A stretch of 42,595 nucleotides of DNA from Coprothermobacter sp. (GCA_013824685.1 PNOG01000003.1:1-42595); one strand, 5' to 3'. Positions 7,109-15,500 are shown, counted from the stretch's first letter. Numbers and translations are program-made. Notes: generated from the sequence alone by a model not told the origin.

Positions 7109-8251
7109 CTAGAGCACAGGCTTGAGCAGCTCGACCACGTCACGCGCCGTCAGGATACGCAGTTTTCCGAGCGGACCCTCGGAAAGCGCATTGAAGGCAA
7201 TGTCACGGAGCTCACCAGCTGCAATGCCAAGGTCTCCCAGTGTCGACGGAGCGCCCCAACGCTGGAACGCCGTCCTCATGGCCATGATGCCTTCTTCGAC
7301 CGTTCCTGCTCCCCAGACGGTTTTTGCCCACCGCTGAAACTGGCCGGGGTTATTCTCGCGCTGGTAGGTCATCCAGGCGGGAAGGATGACCGCCATGCCT
7401 GCTCCATGGGCTACTTCGGGGTGTAGCGCGCTCATGGCTGACTCGATGCTCCGGGCTGACCAGTCACTGTCCTCGATGCCGGCGGAGCTCAGACCGTTCA
7501 TGGCCAGCGTCGCAGCCCAGGCGAGGTTCGCGCGGGCGCCGTAGTCGGCGTGATCTGCCTGCAGTCGGTCGACCATCTTGATGACCGTACGCATCAGTCC
7601 CTCGTCGAGTGCAAGCGTCGTCTCCTCGAACGATCCCACCAGGTAGGTGGCCATGATGTGGCTGAGGACACCGATAGCACCGTTCACGGTCTGGCGCCAC
7701 GGCAGGCTGGTCTGGACGCTCGGATCCACGATCGCAAACCGGGGGTACAGGACGGGAGAGGAAATGCTCCACTTCCTGTGCTGCTCGCTCTGAGTCAGGA
7801 CAGCCCACGGGTCCATCTCGCTTCCGGAAGCCGAGATTGTCAGAACCACGAAGACCGGGAGTGCCTTGTCGATCGGACACCGTCTCTCGAAACAGCTCCA
7901 GAGGTTGTCGACATACACGCCCGCCGCAACACACTTGGCCGTATCGATGACGCTGCCGCCTCCGACAGCCAGCACGCCGTCCACTTGCTGCTCACGGGCA
8001 ATCTGCACCAGCTGCTGGGCAAGCGCCAGCTCAGGGTTGGGCCGTACCCCCCAGGCTTCTACCACCTCAATGCCCTGCACGCTCAGGGACTGGATGACGG
8101 CCTGATAGACGCCGTTCTCGCGGATGGAACCGCCGCCGGCGATCAACAGCACCTTGTGAGCGCCTTCGCGAGCGATGGCCGGGCCTACCTGCTGCACGGT
8201 CCCGCGACCGAAGATCACCCGCGTCGGATTGCAGAACTCGAAACTGTGCAT
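7109..8251 (-). CDS. Iron-type alcohol dehydrogenase homologue lacking two metal ligands
   Basis: A 380-residue member of the iron-containing (group III) ADH family, BDH/YqhD-like subgroup, with the nucleotide-binding GGGS motif at residues 97-100 (LAVGGGSVIDTAK). In YqhD the metal is held by Asp194, His198, His263 and His277. Here the equivalents are Gly194 (NGAIGVLSH), His198, Ser271 (SIESAMSALHP) and His282 (VAHGAG). Two of four ligands are therefore gone while the fold motifs remain. It may have lost metal-dependent dehydrogenase activity or use another chemistry. AGGGGTG precedes the ATG. Confidence 0.85.
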   Translation of the reverse strand: MHSFEFCNPTRVIFGRGTVQQVGPAIAREGAHKVLLIAGGGSIRENGVYQAVIQSLSVQGIEVVEAWGVRPNPELALAQQLVQIAREQQVDGVLAVGGGSVIDTAKCVAAGVYVDNLWSCFERRCPIDKALPVFVVLTISASGSEMDPWAVLTQSEQHRKWSISSPVLYPRFAIVDPSVQTSLPWRQTVNGAIGVLSHIMATYLVGSFEETTLALDEGLMRTVIKMVDRLQADHADYGARANLAWAATLAMNGLSSAGIEDSDWSARSIESAMSALHPEVAHGAGMAVILPAWMTYQRENNPGQFQRWAKTVWGAGTVEEGIMAMRTAFQRWGAPSTLGDLGIAAGELRDIAFNALSEGPLGKLRILTARDVVELLKPVL

Positions 8252-8350
8252 GCGTCACCCCTTTCGCGCCAGTCCGGCGCGTTCCTCTAGACTAGCACCT
8301 GTGACAGACGGTATCAGCATAGTACCTTTTCGCCGCAGAACTCGCCGCGG

Positions 8351-9172
8351 CTAGTCCGGCTCCACCGTGAGTGCACCAATCCCGGGGCGCCAGTCGAACA
8401 CGGCGATGTCTCCGACACTGTCGAAGCCAAGGCGGACATACAGCGACACCACCTCGGGATTCGCCTGCAGCACGAGGTGTGAATAGCCCATGCGAGCCGC
8501 CTGAGCCAGTGCCTCCCGGCTGAGCAGGATACCCGCCCCACGTTTTCGGAACATCTGAGGCACACCGAGCCAGTGCAGTCCCGCCACGCCGTCACCTGCA
8601 AACAAGAGTGCGCCGCCCACCGGGGTCCCGTTCTGCAGTGCCGTCAAACGATGCCAGCGGCCAGAGAGGACGCCGGTCTCTGTAAGCATCGACTCCAGGT
8701 CATGAAACTGTGTCAAGCCAAACCCATCGAGGACGACGTGCATCCACTGCTCCCGTTCATCAGGGGAGACTGCATCGACTACCGTGATGCCCGACGGCAC
8801 GTCCTCCTCCCCCACCGGACCGTCAAGCAAGCGGACCATGCCGGTCCAGAAATATCGCAGCTCAAGCCCATGGCTCACCAGCCGTGTCGCGAGGTCGTTG
8901 GGCTTGGAACAGCCGTCGACATACCAGGTGACCGGCACGGCGGCACGGCGAAACGGCAGCAGGAGCCGTTCGATGCTTTGATCGGCAGTGTCCGCGCCAA
9001 GACGAGCCCTGAAAATGCGATTGCGGTCGACTTGCGGCGCCCGCACAGAGGAAGCGGACACGTCGCCCAAGACGTACGTTCCCGGCTGGCCGTCCACCGT
9101 CAGGAAGTATTGCGCCATCTCCTCGCTGACGAGGCACGCGCCGGCGTTCATCGTCAGGCTGTCCAGAGCCAT
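8351..9172 (-). CDS. GNAT family acetyltransferase
   Basis: A 273-residue protein with a C-terminal GNAT domain from about residue 128. It shows the GGALLFAGDGVAGLHWLGV strands, the acetyl-CoA loop (RKRGAGILLSREAL) and the final NPEVVSLYVRLGFDSVG motif. The N-terminal ~120 residues (MALDSLTMNAGACL, then LLLPFRRAAVPVTWYVDGC) form a separate domain seen in some two-domain GNAT proteins. The substrate is unknown. Its ATG lies one base after the stop of the short gldA-like frame, so the two are translationally linked. Confidence 0.8.
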   Translation of the reverse strand: MALDSLTMNAGACLVSEEMAQYFLTVDGQPGTYVLGDVSASSVRAPQVDRNRIFRARLGADTADQSIERLLLPFRRAAVPVTWYVDGCSKPNDLATRLVSHGLELRYFWTGMVRLLDGPVGEEDVPSGITVVDAVSPDEREQWMHVVLDGFGLTQFHDLESMLTETGVLSGRWHRLTALQNGTPVGGALLFAGDGVAGLHWLGVPQMFRKRGAGILLSREALAQAARMGYSHLVLQANPEVVSLYVRLGFDSVGDIAVFDWRPGIGALTVEPD

Positions 9173-9173
9173 G

Positions 9174-9359
9174 TCAGTCCTCTTCCTCTTCGTGACCGTC
9201 GCCCAATACCTGCTCTACCAGGGTTCGCATGTTCGCCATGGTCTGCTCTCTGGCCACGACAAGGAACTCGGTGCCCAGCCGCGAACCATAATTGTGAAGC
9301 CTGCCGGTCTCCCCAGGTCCCTGAATGTACCGATCCGGGGCCCCTATGATCCTCGTCAT
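9174..9359 (-). pseudogene. Truncated glycerol dehydrogenase N-terminus (gldA-like remnant)
   Basis: This 61-codon frame begins behind a good AGGAGG site. Its first ~50 residues (MTRIIGAPDRYIQGPGETGR, then LGTEFLVVA) match the opening of glycerol dehydrogenase (E. coli GldA starts with an IIQSPGKYIQG segment and has WLVVGD). The rest of the ~360-residue enzyme, with all metal and NAD sites, is absent. The frame ends in an acidic tail, GHEEEED. It is most simply a decayed gene whose start region is kept because it leads the GNAT gene. A small independent protein cannot be ruled out. Confidence 0.6.
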
Positions 9360-9511
9360 CGTCGACCTCCTGTTGTCGGAGCATTGGTGTGGCTGCACAG
9401 CACCGCTGTTCCTGTCCCTATTCTACGCACTGGGCATTCCAACGCAACCATGTCCCACTATACTGGAACCACGAGTCCGGTGCGCCTCTGCCAGACCGCC
9501 CAGGAGACAAC

Positions 9512-10051
9512 ATGGCCAAACTTGTCAAAGCACCCTCGACGGCACTCACCCCCGTCCCAGCCGTCCTCGTGACTGCGGGCACGATGGAAGCATCCGACGT
9601 CACAACCCTCGCCTGGGTCGGAACTGTCTGCTCCGAACCCCCGATGATCAGCATCAGCGTCCGCCCGGAACGCTGGCTGCACCACTTCATCGTGGAGGGA
9701 GGCGCCTTCGTCGTCAACATTGTGGACACCGCCCATGCACGCGCCCTCGACCTCTGCGGCAATGTGTCCGGCAAGGATACCGACAAGTGGGAGCTGAGCG
9801 CCCTTACCCGCGAGCAGGGAACAGCCACAGCCGTGCCTCTGGTGGCGGAGTGCCCCATCAACATCGAGTGTGTCGTGCGCCAGACTCTGCACCTTGGCAC
9901 CCATGATATGTTCATCGGCGAGGTCGTCGCAGTGCACGTGGATGAGCGCGTCCAGACAGGCGGTCGTGTCCTGGACCCAGTCTGCTACGTAAGTGGCCAG
10001 TACTGGAAGCTGGGAGACCTTATCGGCCCCTCGGGGTTCTCGCGCAAATAG
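9512..10051 (+). CDS. Flavin reductase-like (FMN-binding split barrel) protein
   Basis: The start at 9512 has AGGAG upstream; the open frame to the left lacks a ribosome site. The 179-residue product has the flavin-reductase fold: PVPAVLVTAG, the LAWVGTVCSEPPMISISVRP core, FVVNIV, and a late HDMFIGEVVAVHV strand. Relatives bind FMN and either reduce flavin with NAD(P)H or act as small flavoproteins in anaerobes. A partner enzyme is not evident nearby. TATACT at 9459-9464 could be its -10, but no good -35 accompanies it. Confidence 0.85.
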   Translation: MAKLVKAPSTALTPVPAVLVTAGTMEASDVTTLAWVGTVCSEPPMISISVRPERWLHHFIVEGGAFVVNIVDTAHARALDLCGNVSGKDTDKWELSALTREQGTATAVPLVAECPINIECVVRQTLHLGTHDMFIGEVVAVHVDERVQTGGRVLDPVCYVSGQYWKLGDLIGPSGFSRK

Positions 10052-10127
10052 CTCCGCAGTAATGCGCTTTCCGCTCTCGGCGGCGTGAATGGGACGTCCC
10101 GGATGAGCTTCACCTTCACGGTTCCTC

Positions 10128-10155
10128 TTGCACGAATCCAGCGGAACTCTATTCT
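10128..10155 (+). promoter_or_regulatory. Promoter for the rhodanese-like lipoprotein
   Basis: TTGCAC (10128-10133) and TATTCT (10150-10155) are 16 bp apart. A small TCTATT/AATAGA inverted repeat overlaps the -10. Confidence 0.45.
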
Positions 10156-10245
10156 GCTAATAGAGGATACGAGGGGGAGTGCACCTCGGCCGCGGTTGAT
10201 TGTGCGGCAGATACCCCCCACACACTAGGTATCAGGGAGACAGAC

Positions 10246-10689
10246 ATGAGAATGAAGAGGTCGATTGCAGCGGTCTTGCTGTTCCTTCTCGTCGTTGGCG
10301 TCGCAGGGTGCAGCGCCCCCAAGGATACCACGACCCCCTCGACAGGGGACACCACGGTTGATACCAACCGCACCATTGTTGAGGTTAATGCCAAGAAGGT
10401 CGAAGAGCTTATCCAGACAGACCGCGATCTCGTCATCATCGACGTATCTGGTAAATGGGCCGACGGACACATCGTGGGTGCATTGGATACTCCGGTTGAC
10501 AAGCTGCAGGAGATCATCAACGGCAACTTCACGCTCAGTGCCAGCAAACACTACGTCGTCTACTCCCGTGACGAGGAATCCAGCAAGAAGGCGGCCACCA
10601 TGTTGCTGACAAGCTCCTTCACCGTCATCAATCGCCTGGTAGGTGGGTATGACGCCTGGGTGGCGAACGGCGGCTACGTCGAGAAATAG
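10246..10689 (+). CDS. Rhodanese-like lipoprotein without catalytic cysteine
   Basis: A 147-residue exported lipoprotein. Residues 1-22 form a signal peptide ending in the lipobox VAGC, followed by a Thr/Ser-rich linker and a rhodanese fold (LVIIDVSGKWADGHIVGALD, later VGGYDAWVANG). In active rhodaneses the loop reads YC-x-x-G-x-R-S. Here it is YSRDEES, with Ser in place of Cys, so sulfur transfer through a persulfide is unlikely. It may bind a ligand or act as a structural partner at the outer face of the membrane. AGGGAG precedes the ATG. Confidence 0.85.
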   Translation: MRMKRSIAAVLLFLLVVGVAGCSAPKDTTTPSTGDTTVDTNRTIVEVNAKKVEELIQTDRDLVIIDVSGKWADGHIVGALDTPVDKLQEIINGNFTLSASKHYVVYSRDEESSKKAATMLLTSSFTVINRLVGGYDAWVANGGYVEK

Positions 10690-10712
10690 GCGCCCTGAAC
10701 ACTGACAACAGT

Positions 10713-10742
10713 GAAGCCCCAGTCATGTGAGGCTGGGGCTTC
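10713..10742. terminator. Hairpin between convergent genes
   Basis: GAAGCCCCAG (10713-10722) pairs with CTGGGGCTTC (10733-10742). It lies between the stops at 10689 (+) and 10765 (-), so it can serve both. Neither side has a strong T tail. Confidence 0.6.
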
Positions 10743-10764
10743 TGCATGACCTGCCGTCTGCCGT

Positions 10765-11331
10765 TCAGGAGTGTTTGTCGTGTGGCAGGTTGACGTCCTC
10801 GGCATGACCCTCGCGACGCTCGACTTCTTCCGTGTAGGTGTCTGAGCGCTTCGCAGCATCTTCGACGGCCTGCTCTGCGCGCGCATGACCGGACGCTACA
10901 AACCAGTCCCGCGCGACGATACGCTCCATCCACTTGTGAATCCGGGCCAGCTCGGTTTCGTTCTCCTCGATCTCGGCGTACGTGAACTTCTCCTTCTCGG
11001 TCTCGCGGTCCAGTTCATACACCAGGCGTTCGCACTGCTCCACGATCTCATCGTAATCTCCGTCGCGCTGCAGTTGAAACGCAGCAATCACACGAGCATC
11101 GTCTTCTTCATCGATGAACTCCATCCTCCCGACGAGAACCTCACCCCCGCTGGACACCACCTCGGCTTTGAGAGCGAGCACCTGCGCGAGCAGGGTCTCC
11201 GTCATTGGCAGCACGGCGGCCCCCTGCTGGACGTAGACCGCGCCCAGCTCCTTCAGTTTCCTCCACAGGTACACACGCGTGCGCGATGGCTCTGCAGGAA
11301 CCTTGTACGTGATAGCCAGCCAGGTCTTCAT
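10765..11331 (-). CDS. ChrB-like protein (ChrB N-terminal domain)
   Basis: The start is the ATG at 11331, which overlaps the MFS stop as ATGA; the longer frame reads through the MFS gene. The 188-residue product opens with MKTWLAITYKVPAEPSRTRV and YLWRKLKELGAVYVQQGAAV. This is the ChrB N-terminal signature from chromate-resistance operons. The C-terminal half is charged and helical and ends in HDKHS. In chromate operons ChrB acts as a regulator or accessory factor. Here it is translationally coupled to an MFS exporter rather than ChrA, so it may regulate that transporter. Confidence 0.8.
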   Translation of the reverse strand: MKTWLAITYKVPAEPSRTRVYLWRKLKELGAVYVQQGAAVLPMTETLLAQVLALKAEVVSSGGEVLVGRMEFIDEEDDARVIAAFQLQRDGDYDEIVEQCERLVYELDRETEKEKFTYAEIEENETELARIHKWMERIVARDWFVASGHARAEQAVEDAAKRSDTYTEEVERREGHAEDVNLPHDKHS

Positions 11332-12602
11332 GCTGCGACCATCGGCTTCGCACGAGTTGAAGCCCGCATCAGAACCGTGAGAGCGATCATGGCCACAAAC
11401 GCGAGGATGGACCCGAAGATGAACGGCGCGCTCGGGTTGATGCGTTCCCACAGGATGCCGGCGATCAGGCTCGCAGGGAGTGCACTGACGCCCACGGTAG
11501 CATTGTACAGACCGAACGCTGTGCCGCGCTTCTCAGACTGTGGGACGAGGTCGGCGACCAGCGCGCTTGCGACGCCGTCCGTCATGGCGTAGTAGACACC
11601 ATACAGAGCATACAGCGCCCAAATCTGCCATCCCTGTGTGGCGAACCCGAAGCCCAGGTACACGAGGGCATACACCATCCAGCCAGCGCGGATGACACGG
11701 TTGCGCCCGATACGGTCCGACACGATGCCCGCGGGGATGGATAGCGCCGATGTCACGCCCTTCCACATGGCCAGCATGAGGAAGATCTGCACGATATCCA
11801 GACCGGCCTTCTGAGCTTTGAGCATGAGGAAGGCGTCGCTGCTGTTGCCCAGGGTGAAGACGATCATGATGACCAGGAATGCCTTGAAGCGCCAGTCGAA
11901 CCCCTTCAGCGACAAGTTCAGGGTCCTCGGATTCGCAGTGCGCGGCGCGTTTTCACGTACGAAAGCGGCGATCAGGGGAAGCGCCAGAACGGCAGGGATG
12001 CTCACCATGATGATCAGTTTCTGATAGACCGAGCGTGTCAGCGTTATCGCCGCCGCAGATCCGCTGGCGGCAACCATGCCGGCCGCAGCCAGCATGCCAA
12101 AGACGGACCCGAGCGTGTCCATGGAGCGGCCGTACCCGAAGGAGCGACCAAGCTTCTTGTTCTCGGACGAGTCGGCCAGCAGGGCATCCTTGGGAGACGA
12201 ACGGACTCCCTTGCCCGTACGATCGGCGAAGCGCAGGACCGCGGCAAAAGGCCATGAGCTCACGAAATACAGCAGCGGCTTCGTGACATTAGAGATGACG
12301 TAACCGCTGAACGCCAGCCATTTGCGCTTCTTCATCCTGTCAGACAGCCAGCCGAACACCCACTTCAGAATCGTGGCCGTCGTCTCCGCCAGTCCCTCGA
12401 TGAACCCGATGACCGCTGGCTTGACACCGAGCGCGTTGGCAAGGAACAGCGGCAACGTCTTGACCGTCACCTCGCTGCTGAAATCCGTCAGCAACGAGAC
12501 AAAGCCAAAGACGAAAACGTTCTGACTCAGCCCAAAGAACTTGCGCTGCGGTCTCTCCTGGCTCGTTTCCACCGGCACGCTCACTTCACCTGCGTCTTCC
12601 AT
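11328..12602 (-). CDS. MFS transporter
   Basis: A 424-residue major facilitator with about 12 hydrophobic segments. After a polar N-terminus it has the MFS loop 2-3 motif (GWLSDRMKKRKWLAFSGY) and loop 8-9 repeat (GIVSDRIGRNRVIRAGW), plus RFADRTGKGVRSSPKDAL near residues 123-140, characteristic of a family often found beside ChrB-like genes. It probably exports a toxic ion or small molecule by proton antiport; the substrate is not evident. AGAGGAG precedes the ATG. It heads a two-gene operon with the ChrB-like gene and has its own promoter and operator. Confidence 0.85.
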   Translation of the reverse strand: MEDAGEVSVPVETSQERPQRKFFGLSQNVFVFGFVSLLTDFSSEVTVKTLPLFLANALGVKPAVIGFIEGLAETTATILKWVFGWLSDRMKKRKWLAFSGYVISNVTKPLLYFVSSWPFAAVLRFADRTGKGVRSSPKDALLADSSENKKLGRSFGYGRSMDTLGSVFGMLAAAGMVAASGSAAAITLTRSVYQKLIIMVSIPAVLALPLIAAFVRENAPRTANPRTLNLSLKGFDWRFKAFLVIMIVFTLGNSSDAFLMLKAQKAGLDIVQIFLMLAMWKGVTSALSIPAGIVSDRIGRNRVIRAGWMVYALVYLGFGFATQGWQIWALYALYGVYYAMTDGVASALVADLVPQSEKRGTAFGLYNATVGVSALPASLIAGILWERINPSAPFIFGSILAFVAMIALTVLMRASTRAKPMVAA

Positions 12603-12626
12603 ACTTGACTCCTCTCAACTGATACA

Positions 12627-12668
12627 TGTAACTGTTGTTACAGTATACCTAGTGTTACATGATGTCAA
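12627..12668 (-). promoter_or_regulatory. MFS/chrB promoter with TGTAAC dyad operator
   Basis: On the minus strand TTGACA (plus 12663-12668) is followed 15 bp on by TATACT. TGTAAC-TGTT-GTTACA (12627-12642) forms a 6-4-6 dyad just downstream of the -10. A further GTTACA half-site (12654-12659) sits between the -35 and -10. This layout suits repression at the start site. The coupled ChrB-like protein is a candidate binder, by inference. Confidence 0.65.
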
Positions 12669-12971
12669 GTGAGCGATGTGGTGGTTTGGGCGCGACAAAT
12701 AGAGTCGTGGAATCTGCAAATATGTCGTGGAATTGATGATGACAGCACGGGAGGGCTGAGACGCCGAGGTACCGCAATGTCGTCTCCACGGTTGATTGCA
12801 CCAGCGTCCGCGATAGTGACAGAGATTTCGCTCTGAGATGTCTCACGCGCCATGTCCTTCTCCGTCTCCCTTGTTTGGCCCCTTCTCGTGGCCACAATTC
12901 GTTGATGATGCTACACTAGTATTGGAAAGCATGGCGCGGTCGTCTTGATAACTAACGCCGAAGGGGGCACC
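12669..12971. other. Intergenic region without a supported gene
   Basis: About 300 bp between the MFS promoter and the 57-codon frame. Two short minus-strand frames are present but lack family features. No clear promoter for the plus-strand pair was found. It marks the left edge of a less GC-rich patch. Confidence 0.4.
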
Positions 12972-13145
12972 ATGGCTCGCGGAAAGACAAAGAACAGCAT
13001 AGCAGTCAAATCAAGCAGAGGGACTTTGTCGCCCATTGAGACCATCTTGACTGACCAGGTACTTTTCGAACGATACAACCTGACTCGGGAAGTCATAGAC
13101 TTCTTTGAATCCAAAATCCGTCGAATAGAGGCGAACAATGAGTGA
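12972..13145 (+). CDS. Small protein paired with a Bro-N antirepressor
   Basis: A 57-residue frame starting at ATG behind AAGGGGG, a better start than the ATG nine codons upstream. It has a basic N-terminus (MARGKTKNSIAVKSSRGTLS) and a helical C-terminus (IETILTDQVLFERYNLTREV onward). Its stop overlaps the next gene by eight bases, so the two are co-translated. I do not recognise a family. Its position suggests a partner or regulator of the Bro-N protein, much like small antitoxin or phage regulator genes, but this is inference. Confidence 0.6.
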   Translation: MARGKTKNSIAVKSSRGTLSPIETILTDQVLFERYNLTREVIDFFESKIRRIEANNE

Positions 13146-14004
13146 CGAACATGCGCTGGCAGTCTTTGAGAACTTCAAGATCCGAAGGGCATACGACGAA
13201 AAGTCAGAAACGTGGTATTTTTCCGTGGTTGATATTGTCGGGGCATTGCTTCAGCGGGCGGATTATCAGACTGCCAGAAACTACTGGAAGGTCCTGAAAA
13301 GCCGCCTTAAGAAAGAGGGAAGTCAAACGGTTACAGATTGTAACCGGTTGAGAATGATCGCCGAAGATGGCAAAATGCGGGAGACCGACGTTGCCTCGCC
13401 AAAAACGCTCCTGCGAATCATTCAGTCGGTGCCCAGCCCCAAAGCAGAACCCATTAAGTTATGGCTCGCGAAGGTGGGTTATGAACGAATTCAGGACATG
13501 AGCGACCCGGTCCGTTCTCTTGACCGCGCCCGGGAATACTGGCAACAGCAGGGCCGGAGCGAAAAATGGATTCAGCAAAGGATGATGGGGCAGGAAACCC
13601 GCAACAAGCTCACTGATTACTGGAAAGAACACGAGATCAAGGATGAAGAGGAATACGCCATTCTGACCAATATCATTCATCAAGAGTGGAGCGGCATTTC
13701 GGTCAAACAACACAAACAGATCAAGGGCATCAAGACCCAGAACCTGCGCGATCATATGAGTGAAGCGGAGCTGATCTTTACTGCCCTTGCAGAGCTTTCT
13801 ACCCGTCAGATTGCCCAGAGCGTCGAAGCGACTCGCATGACGGAAAATGCCGAAGCGGGAAGGAAAGGCGGAAAGATCGCCCGAAGAGCGCGCCTTGAAC
13901 TCGAGCAGGAAACCGGCAAGAGCGTGGTTACAAGCGAGAATTTCCTGCCGCCTGGCGCCCCGCGGAAGAAACTGAAGGGAGATTCGAACGAGCGCAGCGA
14001 GTGA
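13138..14004 (+). CDS. Bro-N domain (phage antirepressor-type) protein
   Basis: A 288-residue protein with an N-terminal Bro-N domain (residues 1-110: LAVFENFKIRRAYDEKSETW, YFSVVDIVGALL, then DCNRLRM and MRETDVASPKTLLRIIQSVP). A long conserved helical region follows, with AEPIKLWLAKVGYERIQDMS, RAREYWQQQGRSEKWIQQRM and NIIHQEWSGISVKQHKQIKG. The tail is VVTSENFLPP. This family occurs across bacteria, often in mobile or accessory regions. Bro-N domains bind DNA and act in phage antirepressors; the cellular role of this subgroup is not settled. Base composition is visibly lower in GC than in its neighbours. Confidence 0.85.
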   Translation: MSDEHALAVFENFKIRRAYDEKSETWYFSVVDIVGALLQRADYQTARNYWKVLKSRLKKEGSQTVTDCNRLRMIAEDGKMRETDVASPKTLLRIIQSVPSPKAEPIKLWLAKVGYERIQDMSDPVRSLDRAREYWQQQGRSEKWIQQRMMGQETRNKLTDYWKEHEIKDEEEYAILTNIIHQEWSGISVKQHKQIKGIKTQNLRDHMSEAELIFTALAELSTRQIAQSVEATRMTENAEAGRKGGKIARRARLELEQETGKSVVTSENFLPPGAPRKKLKGDSNERSE

Positions 14005-14552
14005 CACCGCAACACTTCGCCGACATATCCGGACCCTCAGGAACCTCTGACAATTTGACCGATTGAAGCCACTGCCTGGGCAAATAGAAACAAGATCCGG
14101 AAGGCTTTTGACGGTTGGGACAGACTTGGACAAACGGAACAGGTCCGCGCGAGAATCGACATCCGGACTTGCAGGGAAAGTCATCTTGGAGTAGTCCGGA
14201 TCTCCCATCCGGAAGGCGATCCTGCCCAGCTGGCTTGCTCAACCAGGCCCGGACTACTGCGGAGATTCCATCCTGGTTGGCATTCCAGAATCCGGGTTCA
14301 TTTCCCAAGAACCGCGTTCATTCTCCAGATCCCCCGATTCGCGCCAGATTTCCCGGACTCGCGCTGACGCCGCTGTCCCAAGCCGACAAGGGCGCCTCGA
14401 CGACCACGCTGCAGTAGGAGTACCTGGCGCGTGACGCAAATACTCTCAGAATACTATCGGAATCCTTGCCCTCCCTCAAGTTCCTTTCTACAGATATACA
14501 GGTGGTTACTGCAAGTCCTTCAAATACACCAAATCTTGAAACCGAATTCAGG
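14005..14552. other. Non-coding stretch with TCCGGA-rich inverted repeats
   Basis: No supportable gene in ~550 bp. It contains several TCCGGA/ATCCGG words. AGTAGTCCGG (14190-14199) and CCGGACTACT (14249-14258) form an exact 10-bp inverted repeat 49 bp apart. It may be debris of an older insertion beside the Bro-N gene. Confidence 0.45.
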
Positions 14553-15500
14553 TCAGGTTTCCCCTGGTACCCGAATCAGCACCTTGCCCAAGGCATGACC
14601 GGCTGCAAGATAGAGGAAGGCGGCAGCGCCCTCGGTGAGTGGGAATGTCCTATCAATGACGGGATTCAGCTTTCCCTCCTGTAGAAGTTCCATAATGAAT
14701 GCCAGATCTTTTGTGTTGGGTTTTGCCGCCAGAGACCGGATCTTCTTTTTGCCCAGCGACATCATCGGTCCGAAGAGCAGGGATTCTATGATCTGGGGGA
14801 ACGTGCCGCCGACCATGACATAGGTACCTGCAGACGCCAGAGACCGCTTGTACGCCGACAACGGATGGTAGCCGTTGATGGCAATGATGAGATCGTATCG
14901 GATTCCACTCTTGGTGAAGTCTTCCACCCTGTAGTCAATCACATGGTCCGCCCCAAGGTCCCGTATCTTCTGTACGTTTCCCGTGCTGCATACGGCGGTA
15001 ACTTCGGCACCGTAGTACTTGGCAAGCTGGACCGCGAAGGTTCCCACGCCGCCGCTTGCTCCGTGGATCAGGACTGTTTGCCCCGGCTTGATACATCCGA
15101 TATCACGCAGTGCCTGGAGAGCAGTAACAGACGCCATCGGCGAAGCCGCTGCATCTTCAAAAGACACCCCCGGTGGCTTTCGAACCACTATGCTCTGAGA
15201 AGCTCGAACGTATTCAGCCATACCGCCGGATCCGCAGCCCGAAGTATCGGCAACGACTTCGGCCCCTGCCTTGAATGCCAAGACGTTCTTGCCGACCGAC
15301 TCTACCGTTCCGGCAACATCAGCCCCGAATATTCCGGTTTTCGGTATGCCGAGTCCCATCTTGAAGGTTCGGTAATCCATGGCATTCAAGGCTGTAGTAT
15401 GGACCTTGATCAGGACGTCGCCATCGCTGGATACAGGCTTTTCAACGTCACAGTAAGAAAGGCGATCTGGGGATGTCCTGTCGTAGACTATTGCTTTCAT
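14553..15500 (-). CDS. Zinc-independent quinone oxidoreductase (MDR family)
   Basis: A 315-residue NADP-dependent medium-chain reductase. The start at 15500 has AGGAGAG upstream; the longer frame runs into the upstream HTH gene. The N-terminal GroES-like domain has LIKVHTTALNAMDYRTFKMG and GIFGADVAGTVESVGKNV. The Rossmann domain has the quinone-reductase motif HGASGGVGTFAVQLAK and DLGADHVIDYR. Structural and catalytic zinc-site cysteines are absent, as expected for the QOR/zeta-crystallin branch. It probably reduces quinones or enones. It is the last gene of a minus-strand operon after an XRE regulator. Confidence 0.85.
   Translation of the reverse strand: MKAIVYDRTSPDRLSYCDVEKPVSSDGDVLIKVHTTALNAMDYRTFKMGLGIPKTGIFGADVAGTVESVGKNVLAFKAGAEVVADTSGCGSGGMAEYVRASQSIVVRKPPGVSFEDAAASPMASVTALQALRDIGCIKPGQTVLIHGASGGVGTFAVQLAKYYGAEVTAVCSTGNVQKIRDLGADHVIDYRVEDFTKSGIRYDLIIAINGYHPLSAYKRSLASAGTYVMVGGTFPQIIESLLFGPMMSLGKKKIRSLAAKPNTKDLAFIMELLQEGKLNPVIDRTFPLTEGAAAFLYLAAGHALGKVLIRVPGET

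Noticed and set aside
12665-12897. Two overlapping minus-strand frames between the MFS promoter and the Bro-N pair
   Set aside because: Weak ribosome sites, no conserved features, and they run through the MFS promoter.
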